64,000 nucleotides of DNA from Prinsepia uniflora (GCA_032719365.1 CM064868.1:13612235-13676234), one strand, 5' to 3'; shown: positions 22,376 through 36,914, counted from the first letter of the stretch. Notes: a model not told the origin generated them from the letters alone. A program made the numbers and translations.

Positions 22376-23092
22376 AACCGGGAAATCCATTTAAGGTTCC
22401 CTGACCTGAAATCAAAACCGTAAAGTGACTGGGTCTCGTACCCGAACATAGGACACCAACTGGGCACCGTGCCCGGAATCTGAGGTCATATGCCCGAGAC
22501 AAAACCAAATGGGTCTCATACCCGAGTTTATCATTTTGAAATCCAAATTCAGTTCATTTAAATCAATAAAGAAATACAGACCCGTATAAGCACCGTATAA
22601 GGCCGAAACCTCGAAATACGTGCTTATACGTAACCACATACAAATGCACCCATGGCATCATCAAACAAGTAATAAAACATATAATAAACATTTATGCATG
22701 CACCAATTTAGAAAACAAGGTCCACTCACAGACCGTCCGAGCTGCCGCCTCGATTTGCGTGCCATACGGCTCCCTGAGCCGATCATCGTCACTGGGACTC
22801 CCAAACCTGTCCAAATCGTAATAGAAGGTTACTAACTACTTAATTAACCTCCCACTAAAGCCCCGTAATTTTCCCGTATTTTTAACTATTTTTAATCCCG
22901 AACCTAAACCTTCCGATGCCCCGAAACATCTCGAGACGGTGTCCAATCGACACGAAACCAGTCCCAAAATGTTCGTTACATCGAATAGATGATTTCGTAT
23001 ATTGGAACCTTCCCCAGATTCCCTGCCACGCGCCCTCACGCGCCGCCTGAAGTGGCTGTGCGTGGGCTTCACGCGCCTGCTACAGTACCTGC

Positions 23093-23254
23093 TGACGTCA
23101 TCGCTGACGTCAGCATGACGTCATCACTGACAGCCCCTGACAGTGACACGTGTCACACTCCCATTGGCCCACTGTCTGACATGTCAGTCTGACATTGTCA
23201 GATCTGACATGATGACGTCATCCCTGACATGATGACGTCATCAGGATGACGTCA
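23093..23254. promoter_or_regulatory. Cluster of six TGACGTCA sites plus a G-box in the array LTR
   Basis: Perfect TGACGTCA octamers start at 23093, 23105, 23116, 23213, 23233 and 23247. The palindrome GTGACACGTGTCAC (23143-23156), holding a CACGTG G-box, and ctgacatgtcag (about 23177) lie between them. TGACG and CACGTG cores are known targets of plant bZIP factors (TGA and ABF/GBF types). Equivalent clusters occupy 29338-29499, 35583-35744, 41828-41989 and 48073-48234. The plus-strand relatives at 49790 and 56175 lack them. An enhancer function is inferred. Confidence 0.65.
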
Positions 23255-24424
23255 TCAGTCATCCCCTACATCGGTCAGACCGGTCTGAACCGATCCGGTC
23301 CGGTTTTTCCTGCAACTTGGACCGGCGTAACCGGTCCAGGTGTCCTTCTCCCTCATTTTCGGTCCGATTTCATCCATTCCAATTCCTAAATTCCTATTTC
23401 TTCATTTCCTATCTAACCCAATTAACAAAACTACCTAAAACCTACGAAATTCGACCGGTCCAATTTGAACCTCACGGTTCAATTTTTCCCGATCAGTCTA
23501 CACGGCTTCTCGGCCGTCAACCACCACCAAAACCTTCCTAAAATGTCCCTAGCAACCTAATGGACTCATTAAAACCATTAAAAACTAACCATAACAACGA
23601 AAATGGAAAAATGGATCAAAATGGGCTAACCGGGTACCCGTTCGGGTTTCTCCTCCTCTCGCCGCCGTGGGCGGCGGTTCAGGCCACCAAGCCGGCCACC
23701 TCGGCTCCCTCGATCTCCCTGGTCCTCTGCCTGGTCATGGGTGATGGTTGGCTGGGTTTGGGTTGCACGGGAATGAGAGAAAATGGGTGAGATCGGGTGG
23801 GTTTGTGTGTGGATGAAGAAATGAAAATGCACGGGGATGGGTTTGGTGCATGAGTAGGTGGGGTTGGCCAGTGGATGGGTGACAAGTGTCACTCATCCAT
23901 TGGGCTTCCATTGAATATCTGGGCCCACTAGAGACAAAACTGCACTTTTTGTCTCGTAAAACGTGCCGTTGTGAATAGTAATCGGAAACTTCCGTGAACC
24001 GTAACTTCGCCGTCGAACGTCCGAATTCGACGTGCCGCCTGTCTACGGATTCGTATCGTCCTTATCTACGTAACGGTCTTCGGCCCTCGGCCATCGGACC
24101 TCCTGGTCAAAAAGTCAACTTTTGACCTCTTATTCACCCAAATTACCAAAATGCCCTTGGGCTTCCGAACGTCATAACTTCTTCTACGAACGTCGGAATT
24201 GAACGTGCCACCTGTCTATGAACTCGTGACGTCACGAACTACGTCACGGTCATCGGTCAAAGTCCCTTTGACCGCCCGATCGAAAAGTCAACGTTTTGCC
24301 ACCACCAGGGGCAAAACGGTCATTCCGCATCGTTCGTCCGATTTAACCTAACTAATCACCGATTAACCTCACTAATCGTGATTAGTCACTAATCTAATCA
24401 TGGAATTTGGGACGGGTCGTTACA

Positions 24425-24441
24425 ACCTTCCCTCCTTAATT
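24425..24441 (-). other. Polypurine tract of the array element
   Basis: Minus strand AATTAAGGAGGGAAGGT directly precedes the LTR start TGTAAC. It is identical in the other units, at +6245, +12490 and +18735. Confidence 0.85.
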
Positions 24442-27400
24442 AATTTCGTCCCCGAAATTCCATCCGACCTAAACTCAACCGTTCTTCCCTCCTTAATTTA
24501 GTTCCGTTCTCGAAACTCCAACTATCCTGATTCCACATCCACCTCGTGGAAAGTAAAATCGACCTACCGCGCAACACGTGTACGCTAGTACACCCACTAA
24601 CCAAAACAATACTTACTCGTCTACAGCCCGACGTACCACTAACGCTCATGTCGCCTCGTCTACATTCGACCACGTCGAATAGCAGAAGTCGTACGCTCCG
24701 AACTGACACCAGCTGTCAGTATCAGAGTAGCCCAAGTATCCTATGATCGACCTACTTGTCAAATCTACCCTTTCGCTGACATAAACAACTCTACGGTTCC
24801 TTACTCAATCACTAAGATATCCTGACGTCTGCTCCCACTGGGAGTTACCAATCACTCAACGATTCATGCTGACACCTCCGACAAACTGTCACAACTTGAC
24901 AGTCGTCAGTCGCAAACTGATATGACACACACTCGTGGTTACACTAACCACAAGCATTTCACTCGACCTGTGTGTAACTAGACCTATTAGAAATACCATG
25001 ACCCAATGCACAGTATCCAATGTCCAGTCCACGTACAAGACCTTAACTAATCCAATGGTATCGGAACTAAGTCGACTACCAACACGCTCACCAACGTACT
25101 ACGAGTATAACCTATATACCGTCACTAGGCACCACAAGTCTGCCCAGTGTCGTACCTTGAACAACGTACAAGGTACGTACATCTACCCATCGACATACCA
25201 CAACAATAACCAGACCACCTAGGTCGTAGTCAAACACGTTTCAATTATGGAGTCCATCTGTCCGATCTAGACAAATCGAAACTCCAACCCATTATCTATT
25301 TCCAAATCCGAATCCGAATCCGCAATTTCGTAAGAAATCCCGAATCCAAACCCAGAAGTCGTATCCATATCCATGTTCAAATCCGAATCCGAAATCATTA
25401 TTCCGTAAGCTAGCATTGGGAATAACTATTCTGAACCCAAATCCATAAAAGAAAATCTACAGTCAAGCTCTAGAATCAAATCTTGAATCGTCACCCAGAA
25501 TCCGATTCCAAAACCCAAATCCAGAAATCCTCTTTCAAGTTCCAAAATCAAATCCTGAATCGTCATCCAGAAATCTGATTCCAAAACCTGAAATCTCGTT
25601 CACGTCTACCTAGACGCACCATATCCGAACCTATCGGATACCTGTTCAACCGATCACGACCACACTATCGATTGACTTCATAGGGAAGCCAATCACAACA
25701 CTCACCCATCCAGGGCTGACCTAAATCCGACCACGTCGGAAAACTACTCAGGCGAGTAATAAGCCATATGGGATTTACCTCGAACAGAAGTTCAGTCCCA
25801 ACATGCTCCACTCAAACATCCAAGTATGAGCGATAAACTCTCCACCTATCTGGATCATCAATACCACGATCCAGATCCATAACGATACCCAAAGTCCTAA
25901 ACCAATTCCCACATCTAAACAGATTAGTCAACGACGAGACACGCCGAGACTGTGGGTTACCACTGATTACCTCGTATCGATCCTTGTCATTCCACCGAGG
26001 AAAAATCAAGAATGATCGAATAATCCATCCTACGTGAATGCAACCAAAACCTCGTTGCACTCACCACGCCACGTAATCCAACATCGTCTGCCACCAAGCA
26101 GAAAATGAGAAATCCGAGTCACCTAATACACGATCAGTGTACTAGTGACAACCAACAACATCTACATCATCAATATCATCTACCACCATCGATTATGGTA
26201 GAACCTGAGAAGTCACCCAAACGACTTCGACATACCCAATACCAATGCGGAAAACCCGCATTCCTCTCGTCACCTCAATCGCAACCTCTCGCGATTTCGA
26301 AGTTCCAACAAGATTGGAAACAACGTACCCAGACATCAACCACTTGTACCCTAACTATCCGTGATCCACTACCGAACCACAGATACCGAACATATGCCCA
26401 TCTCGACGGAGTCACACCCCGATCCGTAACTCATCGTCATCACGATCACCGGCACCAATACCAGCGCTAGTACCAGCACCACGCACTATCACCAAAACTA
26501 GTGTCAGTATCAACACGCCGTGTGCAAAACTGACACCCTGGATCTCCACTCATACCGAGCGACGATCGCGTACCTCTGCTCGTATAGGAGAAACTCTGTC
26601 TCCCTCGTACCTGAAAACTCTAGGTACAGTCACCCTGACAACTCATGCGAGAAAAGGAAAACGTTCCCCGAACGTCCCCGATCCCCAACAATCGTAACTA
26701 TAACCACTCTCGGTAGTAGCGCCTGCCCCACACTCGTGCAGACCTAACTACCAGACATTGCTATATCCAGACTCCGTATCCAACGGAATCAATCGCCCGT
26801 ACCAACTACTCTGTATCCCACTCAGGGATTCCATCGAAAAGTACCAACCCTGGTAACTTGTCCAACAATCTCTATCCTGTCGTAACTTGACTAAACCATT
26901 GTCGTCTACCAGGTCATCCACGACCTTAGTTGCACCAACCCACAACTGAAGTAGCACGACAACCAACTCGGTCTAACCGATACGTACAACCCTGACTGCG
27001 AAGTGCAGTCCCAATACAAGCTGACATGACTAGACCGACTAACGAATCCAAATCCGAATAGTCGTCAAAGTCACACCACTCGCCAACTCCCATTTCCGAA
27101 CCATACCCACCAAGGTAGGGTTCCACAATCACACCTAGAGTTCCCCTGAACCCACCTGCGAAAAGCAGTAAAATCAACAATCTGACCGACCCTGCGGTCC
27201 GACATCATAAAGACGTCAATCCAATCCTACCAACAATCCAACTCGGATTCCTCGTATCCGGTTGCTAACTGCCAACTGCAGTAAATCCATTTAACTCAAC
27301 ATAATCTGACCATCTAATGGTCACACTCCTAACCAGTCGTCGGAATCGATCCTACGACATCGTGAAGACGATCCCAACTAACCGTCTCACGATCCAAAAC

Positions 27401-27625
27401 TCTAACGTAATACTACGTTAAGCCTTCCGTAGGGTTCCACACTGCCAACCCTGACATAACCATGGCAACCCCGGCATCGAGTGCCGAACCAAGGCTTGCC
27501 AATCCTACTAACTATCGTACCGGCACCCCGTCAATCAGGTTGACCACGGACTGCAGCCCAATGAGATATCACATCCTCGACCTGCGTACATACCCCAAAA
27601 GCTACACGGTTGCTCGAATAGAGAC

Positions 27626-27643
27626 AACCCCGCTCTGATACCA
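27626..27643 (-). other. Primer binding site of the array element
   Basis: TGGTATCAGAGCGGGGTT on the minus strand, 3 nt from the LTR end, matches the 3' end of plant initiator-Met tRNA. It is conserved at 33871-33888, 40116-40133 and 46361-46378. Confidence 0.85.
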
Positions 27644-27646
27644 CGT

Positions 27647-30600
27647 TGACAGGACCCATCCCAATCCCCCCAGGATTAGTGCAGGATGACCCTGCTCCCG
27701 TCTGACACGAAGTGTCAGACAAGGGATATTTTCGTCCTTTACCCTCCCGGGCTATCAGAGTACGCCGGGATCCGGAGGAGGCATGTGATATCTCGGTCTC
27801 TGCTACAGTCCACATCCGATGTCAACCTGAAGGGCAGTCAAAACATTAAAAACTGTGAGTGGACAAAACAAGAGTTTTTAAAAACATTTAATAAGGAAGA
27901 CATTTGTACCCTCCACTAAAAAGCATGCATGCATTCGAAAACCATTTATCCAAAACAAACCATATGTGGGACTAAGCCCAAAGCAGATATAAACCAAGGT
28001 CGAAAGGACCACAATGAAAACGACCATACGGGCCACTGCCCAAATCCTGTGCACACCTGTACACACCAGATATCATATATCATATATCCATCACATACAT
28101 ATATATAAGTCACACAACCAATCCTGTCACGGTATCCAAAGCTACGCGCGTGCTACCCAGGTCTCAATCCGAGTCTTCTCAAAGTCAAGATCAATGTCCG
28201 TAGACCACTGACCCTACCCGAGGTAATAGTAATCATAGCCTTCCTGAGAGTAAGGAACCCAACTGGGGGGTGACTCCACTCAGTCGGTGCTCCGTGACTA
28301 CTCCGAGGTCCACCCAGGCCAACGACCCTCCCCGGAGGAGATAATAGAAGTAAAGGAAGGTAGACGAACATATATATACATAACATAAACATTCATGACC
28401 GGTTCCCCTGAACCGTCATGATCCATAATATCCATAATTAGGTAACATGCCGGTTCCCGTAAACCGTCATGTACTGTAATAACATAACCAGGTAACATGC
28501 CGGTTCCCATAAACCGTCATGTACCGTAATAACCAACAAGGGTTCATGCCGGTTCCCATAAACCGTCATGAACCATGATACCATATTAAGAGTTCATGCC
28601 GGTTCCCATAAACCGTCATGAACCGGGAAATCCATTTAAGGTTCCCTGACCTGAAATCAAAACCGTAAAGTGATTGGGTCTCGTACCCGAACATAGGACA
28701 CCAACTGGGCACCGTGCCCGGAATCTGAGGTCATATGCCCGAGACAAAACCAAATGGGTCTCATACCCGAGTTTATCATTTTGAAATCCAAATTCAGTTC
28801 ATTTAAATCAATAAAGAAATACAGACCCGTATAAGCACCGTATAAGGCCGAAACCTCGAAATACGTGCTTATACGTAACCACATACAAATGCACCCATGG
28901 CATCATCAAACAAGTAATAAAACATATAATAAACATTTATGCATGCACCAATTTAGAAAACAAGGTCCACTCACAGACCGTCCGAGCTGCCGCCTCGATT
29001 TGCGTGCCATACGGCTCCCCGAGCCGATCACCGTCACTGGGACTCCCAAACCTGTCCAAATCGTAATAGAAGGTTACTAACTACTTAATTAACCTCCCAC
29101 TAAAGCCCCGTAATTTTCTCGTATTTTTAACTATTTTTAATCCCGAACCTAAACCTTCCGATGCCCCGAAACATCTCGAGACGGTGTCCAATCGACACGA
29201 AACCAGTCCCAAAATGTTCGTTACATCGAATAGATGATTTCGTATATTGGAACCTTCCCCAGATTCCCTGCCACGCGCCCTCACGCGCCGCCTGAAGTGG
29301 CTGCGCGTGGGCTTCACGCGCCTGCTACAGTACCTGCTGACGTCATCGCTGACGTCAGCATGACGTCATCACTGACAGCCCCTGACAGTGACACGTGTCA
29401 CACTCCCATTGGTCCACTGTCTGACATGTCAGTCTGACATTGTCAGATCTGACATGATGACGTCATCCCTGACATGATGACGTCATCAGGATGACGTCAT
29501 CAGTCATCCCCTACATCGGTCAGACTGGTCTGAACCGATCCGGTCCGGTTTTTCCTGCAACTTGGACCGGCGTAACTGGTCCAGGTGTCCTTCTCCCTCA
29601 TTTTCGGTCCGATTTCATCCATTCCAATTCCTAAATTCCTATTTCTTCATTTCCTATCTAACCCAATTAACAAAACTACCTAAAACCTACGAAATCCGAC
29701 CGGTCCAATTTGAACCTCACGGTTCAATTTTTCCCGATCAGTCTACACGGCTTCTCGGCCGTCAACCACCACCAAAACCTTCCTAAAATGTCCCTAGCAA
29801 CCTAATGGACTCATTAAAACCATTAAAAACTAACCATAACAACGAAAATGGAAAAATGGATCAAAATGGGCTAACCGGGTACCCGTTCGGGTTTCTCCTC
29901 CTCTCGCCGCCGTGGGCGGCGGTTCAGGCCTCCAAGCCGGCCACCTCGGCTCCCTCGATCTCCCTGGTCCTCTGCCTGGTCATGGGTGATGGTTGGCTGG
30001 GTTTGGGTTGCACGGGACTGAGAGAAAATGGGTGAGATCGGGTGGGTTTGTGTGTGGATGAAGAAATGAAAATGCACGGGGATGGGTTTGGTGCATGAGT
30101 AGGTGGGGTTGGCCAGTGGATGGGTGACAAGTGGCACTCATCCATTGGGCTTCCATTGAATATCTGGGCCCACTAGAGACAAAACTGCACTTTTTGTCTC
30201 ATAAAACGTGCCGTTGTGAATAGTAACCGGAAACTTCTGTGAACCGTAACTTCGCCGTCGAACGTCCGAATTCGACGTGCCGCCTGTCTACGGATTCGTA
30301 TCGTCCTTATCTACGTAAGGGTCTTCGGCCCTCGGCCATCAGACCTCCTGGTCAAAAAGTCAACTTTTGACCTCCTATTCACCCAAATTACCAAAATGCC
30401 CTTGGGCTTCCGAACGTCATAACTTCTTCTACGAACGTCGGAATTGAACGTGCCACCTGTCTATGAACTCGTGACGTCACGAACTACGTCACGGTCATCG
30501 GTCAAAGTCTCTTTGACCGTCCGATCGAAAAGTCAACGTTTTGCCACCACCAGGGGCAAAACGGTCATTCCGCATCGTTCGTCCGATTTAACCTAACTAA

Positions 30601-30669
30601 TCACCGATTAACCTCACTAATCGTGATTAGTCACTAATCTAATCATGGAATTTGGGACGGGTCGTTACA
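27647..30669 (-). repeat. Array LTR2
   Basis: 3023 bp. Belongs to the LTR2-4 haplotype (ctccgaggtcc, gtgattggg, gggactgag, aagtggcac, gtaagggtc, tttaccctc). Private changes: cagactggtctg at about 29522, which breaks a 14-bp palindrome present in the other four LTRs, and gtctcataaaac at about 30198. Confidence 0.9.
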
Positions 30670-33600
30670 ACCTTCCCTCCTTAATTAATTTCGTCCCCGA
30701 AATTCCATCTGACCTAAACTCAACCGTTCTTCCCTCCTTAATTTAGTTCCGTTCTCGAAACTCCAACTATCCTGATTCCACATCCACCTCGTGGAAAGTA
30801 AAATCGACCTACCGCGCAACACGTGTACGCTAGTACACCCACTAACCAAAAAAATACTTACTCGTCTACAGCCCGACGTACCACTAACGCTCATGTCGCC
30901 TCGTCTACATTCGACCACGTCGAATAGCAGAAGTCGTACGCTCCGAACTGACACCAGCTGTCAGTATCAGAGTAGCCCAAGTATCCTATGATCGACCTAC
31001 TTGTCAAATCTACCCTTTCGCTGACATAAACAACTCTACGGTTCCTTACTCAATCACTAAGATATCCTGACGTCTGCTCCCACTGGGAGTTACCAATCAC
31101 TCAACGATTCATGCTGACACCTCCGACAAACTGTCACAACTTGACAGTCGTCAGTCGCAAACTGATATGACACACACTCGTGGTTACACTAACCACAAGC
31201 ATTTCACTCGACCTGTGTGTAACTAGACCTATTAGAAATACCATGACCCAATGCACAGTATCCAATGTCCAGTCCACGTACAAGACCTTAACTAATCCAA
31301 TGGTATCGGAACTAAGTCGACTACCAACACGCTCACCAACATACTACGAGTATAACCTGTATACCGTCACTAGGCACCACAAGTCTGCCCAGTGTCGTAC
31401 CTTGAACAACATACAAGGTACGTACATCTACCCATCGACATACCACAACAATAACCAGACCACCTAGGTCGTAGTCAAACACGTTTCAATTATGGAGTCC
31501 ATCTGTCCGATCTAGACAAATCGAAACTCCAACCCATTATCTATTTCCAAATCCGAATCCGAATCCGCAATTTCGTAAGAAATCCCGAATCCAAACCCAG
31601 AAGTCGTATCCATATCCATGTTCAAATCCGAATCCGAAATCATTATTCCGTAAGCTAGCATTGGGAATAACTATTCTGAACCCAAATCCATAAAAGAAAA
31701 TCTACAGTCAAGCTCTAGAATCAAATCCTGAATCGTCACCCAGAATCCGATTCCAAAACCCAAATCCAGAAATCCTCTTTCAAGTTCCAAAATCAAATCC
31801 TGAATCGTCATCCAGAAATCTGATTCCAAAACCTGAAATCTCGTTCACGTCTACCTAGACGCACCATATCCGAACCTATCGGATACCTGTTCAACCGATC
31901 ACGACCACACTATCGATTGACTTCATAGGGAAGCCAATCACAACACTCACCCATCCAGGGCTGACCCAAATCCGACCACGTCGGAAAACTACTCAGGCGA
32001 GTAATAAGCCATATGGGATTTACCTCGAACAGAAGTTCAGTCCCAACATGCTCCACTCAAACATCCAAGTATGAGCGATAAACTCTCCACCTATCTGGAT
32101 CATCAATACCACGATCCAGATCCATAACGATACCCAAAGTCCTAAACCAATTCCCACATCTAAACAGATTAGTCAACGACGAGACACGCCGAGACTGTGG
32201 GTTACCACTGATTACCTCGTATCGATCCTTGTCATTCCACCGAGGAAAAATCAAGAATGATCAAATAATCCATCCTACGTGAATGCAACCAAAACCTCGT
32301 TGCACTCACCACGCCACGTAATCCAACATCGTCTGCCACCAAGCAGAAAATGAGAAATCCGAGTCACCTAATACACGATCAGTGTACTAGTGACAACCAA
32401 CAACATCTACATCATCAATATCATCTACCACCATCGATTATGGTAGAACCTGAGAAGTCACCCAAACGACTTCGACATACCCAATACCAATGCGGAAAAC
32501 CCGCATTCCTCTCGTCACCTCAATCGCAACCTCTCGCGATTTCGAAGTTCCAACAAGATTGGAAACAACGTACCCAGACATCAACCACTTGTACCCTAAC
32601 TATCCGTGATCCACTACCGAACCACAGATACCGAACATATGCCCATCTCGACGGAGTCACACCCCGATCCGTAACTCATCGTCATCACGATCACCGGCAC
32701 CAATACCAGCGCTAGTACCAGCACCACGCACTATCACCAAAACTAGTGTCAGTATCAACACGCCGTGTGCAAAACTGACACCCTGGATCTCCGCTCATAC
32801 CGAGCGACGATCGCGTACCTCTGCTCGTATAGGAGAAACTCTGTCTCCCTCGTACCTGAAAACTCTAGGTACAGTCACCCTGACAACTCATGCGAGAAAA
32901 GGAAAACGTTCCCCGAACGTCCCCGATCCCCAACAATCGTAACTATAACCACTCTCGGTAGTAGCGCCTGCCCCACACTCGTGCAGACCTAACTACCAGA
33001 CATTGCTATATCCAGACTCCGTATCCAACGGAATCAATCGCCCGTACCAACTACTCTGTATCCCACTCAGGGATTCCATCGAAAAGTACCAACCCTGGTA
33101 ACTTGTCCAACAATCTCTATCCTGTCGTAACTTGACTAAACCATTGTCGTCTACCAGGTCATCCACGACCTTAGTTGCACCAACCCACAACTGAAGTAGC
33201 ACGACAACCAACTCGGTCTAACCGATACGTACAACCCTGACTGCGAAGTGCAGTCCCAATACAAGCTGACATGACTAGACCGACTAACGAATCCAAATCC
33301 GAATAGTCGTCAAAGTCACACCACTCGCCAACTCCCATTTCCGAACCATACCCACCAATGTAGGGTTCCACAATCACACCTAGAGTTCCCCTGAACCCAC
33401 CTGCGAAAAGCAGTAAAATCAACAATCTGACCGACCCTGCGGTCCGACATCATAAAGACGTCAATCCAATCCTACCAACAATCCAACTCGGATTCCTCGT
33501 ATCCGGTTGCTAACTGCCAACTGCAGTAAATCCATTTAACTCAACATAATCTGACCATCTAATGGTCACACTCCTAACCAGTCGTCGGAATCGATCCTAC

Positions 33601-33891
33601 GACATCGTGAAGACGATCCCAACTAACCGTCTCACGATCCAAAACTCTAACGTAATACTATGTTAAGCCTTCCGTAGGGTTCCACACTGCCAACCCTGAC
33701 ATAACCATGGCAACCCCGGCATCGAGTGCCGAACCAAGGCTTGCCAATCCTACTAACTATCGTACCGGCACCCCGTCAATCAGGTTGACCACGGACTGCA
33801 GCCCAATGAGATATCACATCCTCGACCTGCGTACATACCCAAAAAGCTACACGGTTGCTCGAATAGAGACAACCCCGCTCTGATACCACGT
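30670..33891 (-). mobile_element. Array internal domain 2
   Basis: Non-coding copy. Shares gatcaaataatcc (about 32260) and tatgttaagcc (about 33660) with domain 3. Private: ccaaaaaaatac (about 30846) and ccaatgtaggg (about 33355). Confidence 0.9.
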
Positions 33892-36800
33892 TGACAGGAC
33901 CCATCCCAATCCCCCCAGGATTAGTGCAGGATGACCCTGCTCCCGTCTGACACGAAGTGTCAGACAAGGGATATTTTCGTCCTTTACCCTCTCGGGCTAT
34001 CAGAGTACGCCAGGATCCGGAGGAGGCATGTGATATCTCGGTCTCTGCTACAGTCCACATCCGATGTCAACCTGAAGGGCAGTCAAAACATTAAAAACTG
34101 TGAGTGGACAAAACAAGAGTTTATAAAAACATTTAATAAGGAAGACATTTGTACCCTCCACTAAAAAGCATGCATGCATTCGAAAACCATTTATCCAAAA
34201 CAAACCATATGTGGGACTAAGCCCAAAGCAGATATAAACCAAGGTCGAAAGGACCACAATGAAAACGACCATACGGGCCACTGCCCAAATCCTGTGCACA
34301 CCTGTACACACCAGATATCATATATCATATATCCATCACATACATATATATAAGTCACACAACCAATCCTGTCACGGTATCCAAAGCTACGCGCGTGCTA
34401 CCCAGGTCTCAATCCGAGTCTTCTCAAAGTCAAGATCAATGTCCGTAGACCACTGACCCTACCCGAGGTAATAGTAATCATAGCCTTCCTGAGAGTAAGG
34501 AACCCAACTGGGGGGTGACTCCACTCAGTCGGTGCTCCGTGACTACTCCGAGGTCCACCCAGGCCAACGACCCTCCCCGGAGGAGATAATAGAAGTAAAG
34601 GAAGGTAGACGAACATATATATACATAACATAAACATTCATGACCGGTTCCCCTGAACCGTCATGATCCATAATATCCATAATTAGGTAACATGCCGGTT
34701 CCCGTAAACCGTCATGTACTGTAATAACATAACCAGGTAACATGCCGGTTCCCATAAACCGTCATGTACCGTAATAACCAACAAGGGTTCATGCCGGTTC
34801 CCATAAACCGTCATGAACCATGATACCATATTAAGAGTTCATGCCGGTTCCCATAAACCGTCATGAACCGGGAAATCCATTTAAGGTTCCCTGACCTGAA
34901 ATCAAAACCGTAAAGTGATTGGGTCTCGTACCCGAACATAGGACACCAACTGGGCACCGTGCCCGGAATCTGAGGTCATATGCCCGAGACAAAACCAAAT
35001 GGGTCTCATACCCGAGTTTATCATTTTGAAATCCAAATTCAGTTCATTTAAATCAATAAAGAAATACAGACCCGTATAAGCACCGTATAAGGCCGAAACC
35101 TCGAAATACGTGCTTATACGTAACCACATACAAATGCACCCATGGCATCATCAAACAAGTAATAAAACATATAATAAACATTTATGCATGCACCAATTTA
35201 GAAAACAAGGTCCACTCACAGACCGTCCGAGCTGCCGCCTCGATTTGCGTGCCATACGGCTCCCCGAGCCGATCACCGTCACTGGGACTCCCAAACCTGT
35301 CCAAATCGTAATAGGAGGTTACTAACTACTTAATTAACCTCCCACTAAAGCCCCGTAATTTTCCCGTATTTTTAACTATTTTTAATCCCGAACCTAAACC
35401 TTCCGATGCCCCGAAACATCTCGAGACGGTGTCCAATCGACACGAAACCAGTCCCAAAATGTTCGTTACATCGAATAGATGATTTCGTATATTGGAACCT
35501 TCCCCAGATTCCCTGCCACGCGCCCTCACGCGCCGCCTGAAGTGGCTGCGCGTGGGCTTCACGCGCCTGCTACAGTACCTGCTGACGTCATCGCTGACGT
35601 CAGCATGACGTCATCACTGACAGCCCCTGACAGTGACACGTGTCACACTCCCATTGGTCCACTGTCTGACATGTCAGTCTGACATTGTCAGATCTGACAT
35701 GATGACGTCATCCCTGACATGATGACGTCATCAGGATGACGTCATCAGTCATCCCCTACATCGGTCAGACCGGTCTGAACCGATCCGGTCCGGTTTTTCC
35801 TGCAACTTGGACCGGCGTAACTGGTCCAGGTGTCCTTCTCCCTCATTTTCGGTCCGATTTCATCCATTCCAATTCCTAAATTCCTATTTCTTCATTTCCT
35901 ATCTAACCCAATTAACAAAACTACCTAAAACCTACGAAATCCGACCGGTCCAATTTGAACCTCACGGTTCAATTTTTCCCGATCAGTCTACACGGCTTCT
36001 CGGCCGTCAACCACCACCAAAACCTTCCTAAAATGTCCCTAGCAACCTAATGGACTCATTAAAACCATTAAAAACTAACCATAACAACGAAAATGGAAAA
36101 ATGGATCAAAATGGGCTAACCGGGTACCCGTTCGGGTTTCTCCTCCTCTCGCCGCCGTGGGCGGCGGTTCAGGCCTCCAAGCCGGCCACCTCGGCTCCCT
36201 CGATCTCCCTGGTCCTCTGCCTGGTCATGGGTGATGGTTGGCTGGGTTTGGGTTGCACGGGACTGAGAGAAAATGGGTGAGATCGGGTGGGTTTGTGTGT
36301 GGATGAAGAAATGAAAATGCACGGGGATGGGTTTGGTGCATGAGTAGGTGGGGTTGGCCAGTGGATGGGTGACAAGTGGCACTCATCCATTGGGCTTCCA
36401 TTGAATATCTGGGCCCACTAGAGACAAAACTGCACTTTTTGTCTCGTAAAACGTGCCGTTGTGAATAGTAACCGGAAACTTCTGTGAACCGTAACTTCGC
36501 CGTCGAACGTCCGAATTCGACGTGCCGCCTGTCTACGGATTCGTATCGTCCTTATCTACGTAAGGGTCTTCGGCCCTCGGCCATCAGACCTCCTGGTCAA
36601 AAAGTCAACTTTTGACCTCCTATTCACCCAAATTACCAAAATGCCCTTGGGCTTCCGAACGTCATAACTTCTTCTACGAACGTCGGAATTGAACGTGCCA
36701 CCTGTCTATGAACTCGTGACGTCACGAACTACGTCACGGTCATCGGTCAAAGTCCCTTTCACCGTCCGATCGAAAAGTCAACGTTTTGCCACCACCAGGG

Positions 36801-36914
36801 GCAAAACGGTCATTCCGCATCGTTCGTCCGATTTAACCTAACTAATCACCGATTAACCTCACTAATCGTGATTAGTCACTAATCTAATCATGGAATTTGG
36901 GACGGGTCGTTACA
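33892..36914 (-). repeat. Array LTR3
   Basis: 3023 bp, LTR2-4 haplotype. Private change ccctttcaccgtcc (about 36754, others ctttgaccg). Confidence 0.9.

Larger units (their letters stand above)
21403..24424 (-). repeat. Array LTR1 (3' terminal LTR)
   Basis: 3022 bp. Shares variants with LTR5 against LTR2-4: ctccggggtcc (about 22057), gtgactggg, gggaatgag, aagtgtcac, gtaacggtc and tttgccctc. It is one G shorter than the others in the G-run near 22022. It adjoins the left target duplication gttcg. Confidence 0.9.
24425..27646 (-). mobile_element. Array internal domain 1
   Basis: Non-coding. Private variants include acctaaatccgacc (about 25720) and ctccactcatacc (about 26538). With domain 4 it keeps aatgatcgaataatcc (about 26012) and tacgttaagcc (about 27415). 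Frames of 60-121 codons on either strand have no recognisable domain. About 25290-25600 is made of short atccgaatcc-like repeats. Confidence 0.9.

Noticed and set aside
24440..24746. Overlapping small frames next to the polypurine tract as accessory retroviral-like genes
   Set aside because: Short, overlapping on both strands, no signal or domain, and absent from the related element.
26105..26470. A 121-codon frame (and several of 60-95 codons) conserved in four array units
   Set aside because: Conservation is explained by the near identity of the units. The frame is antisense to the element, rich in His, Gln, Pro and Thr, without any known domain, and is not kept in the diverged relative at 52559-56174.
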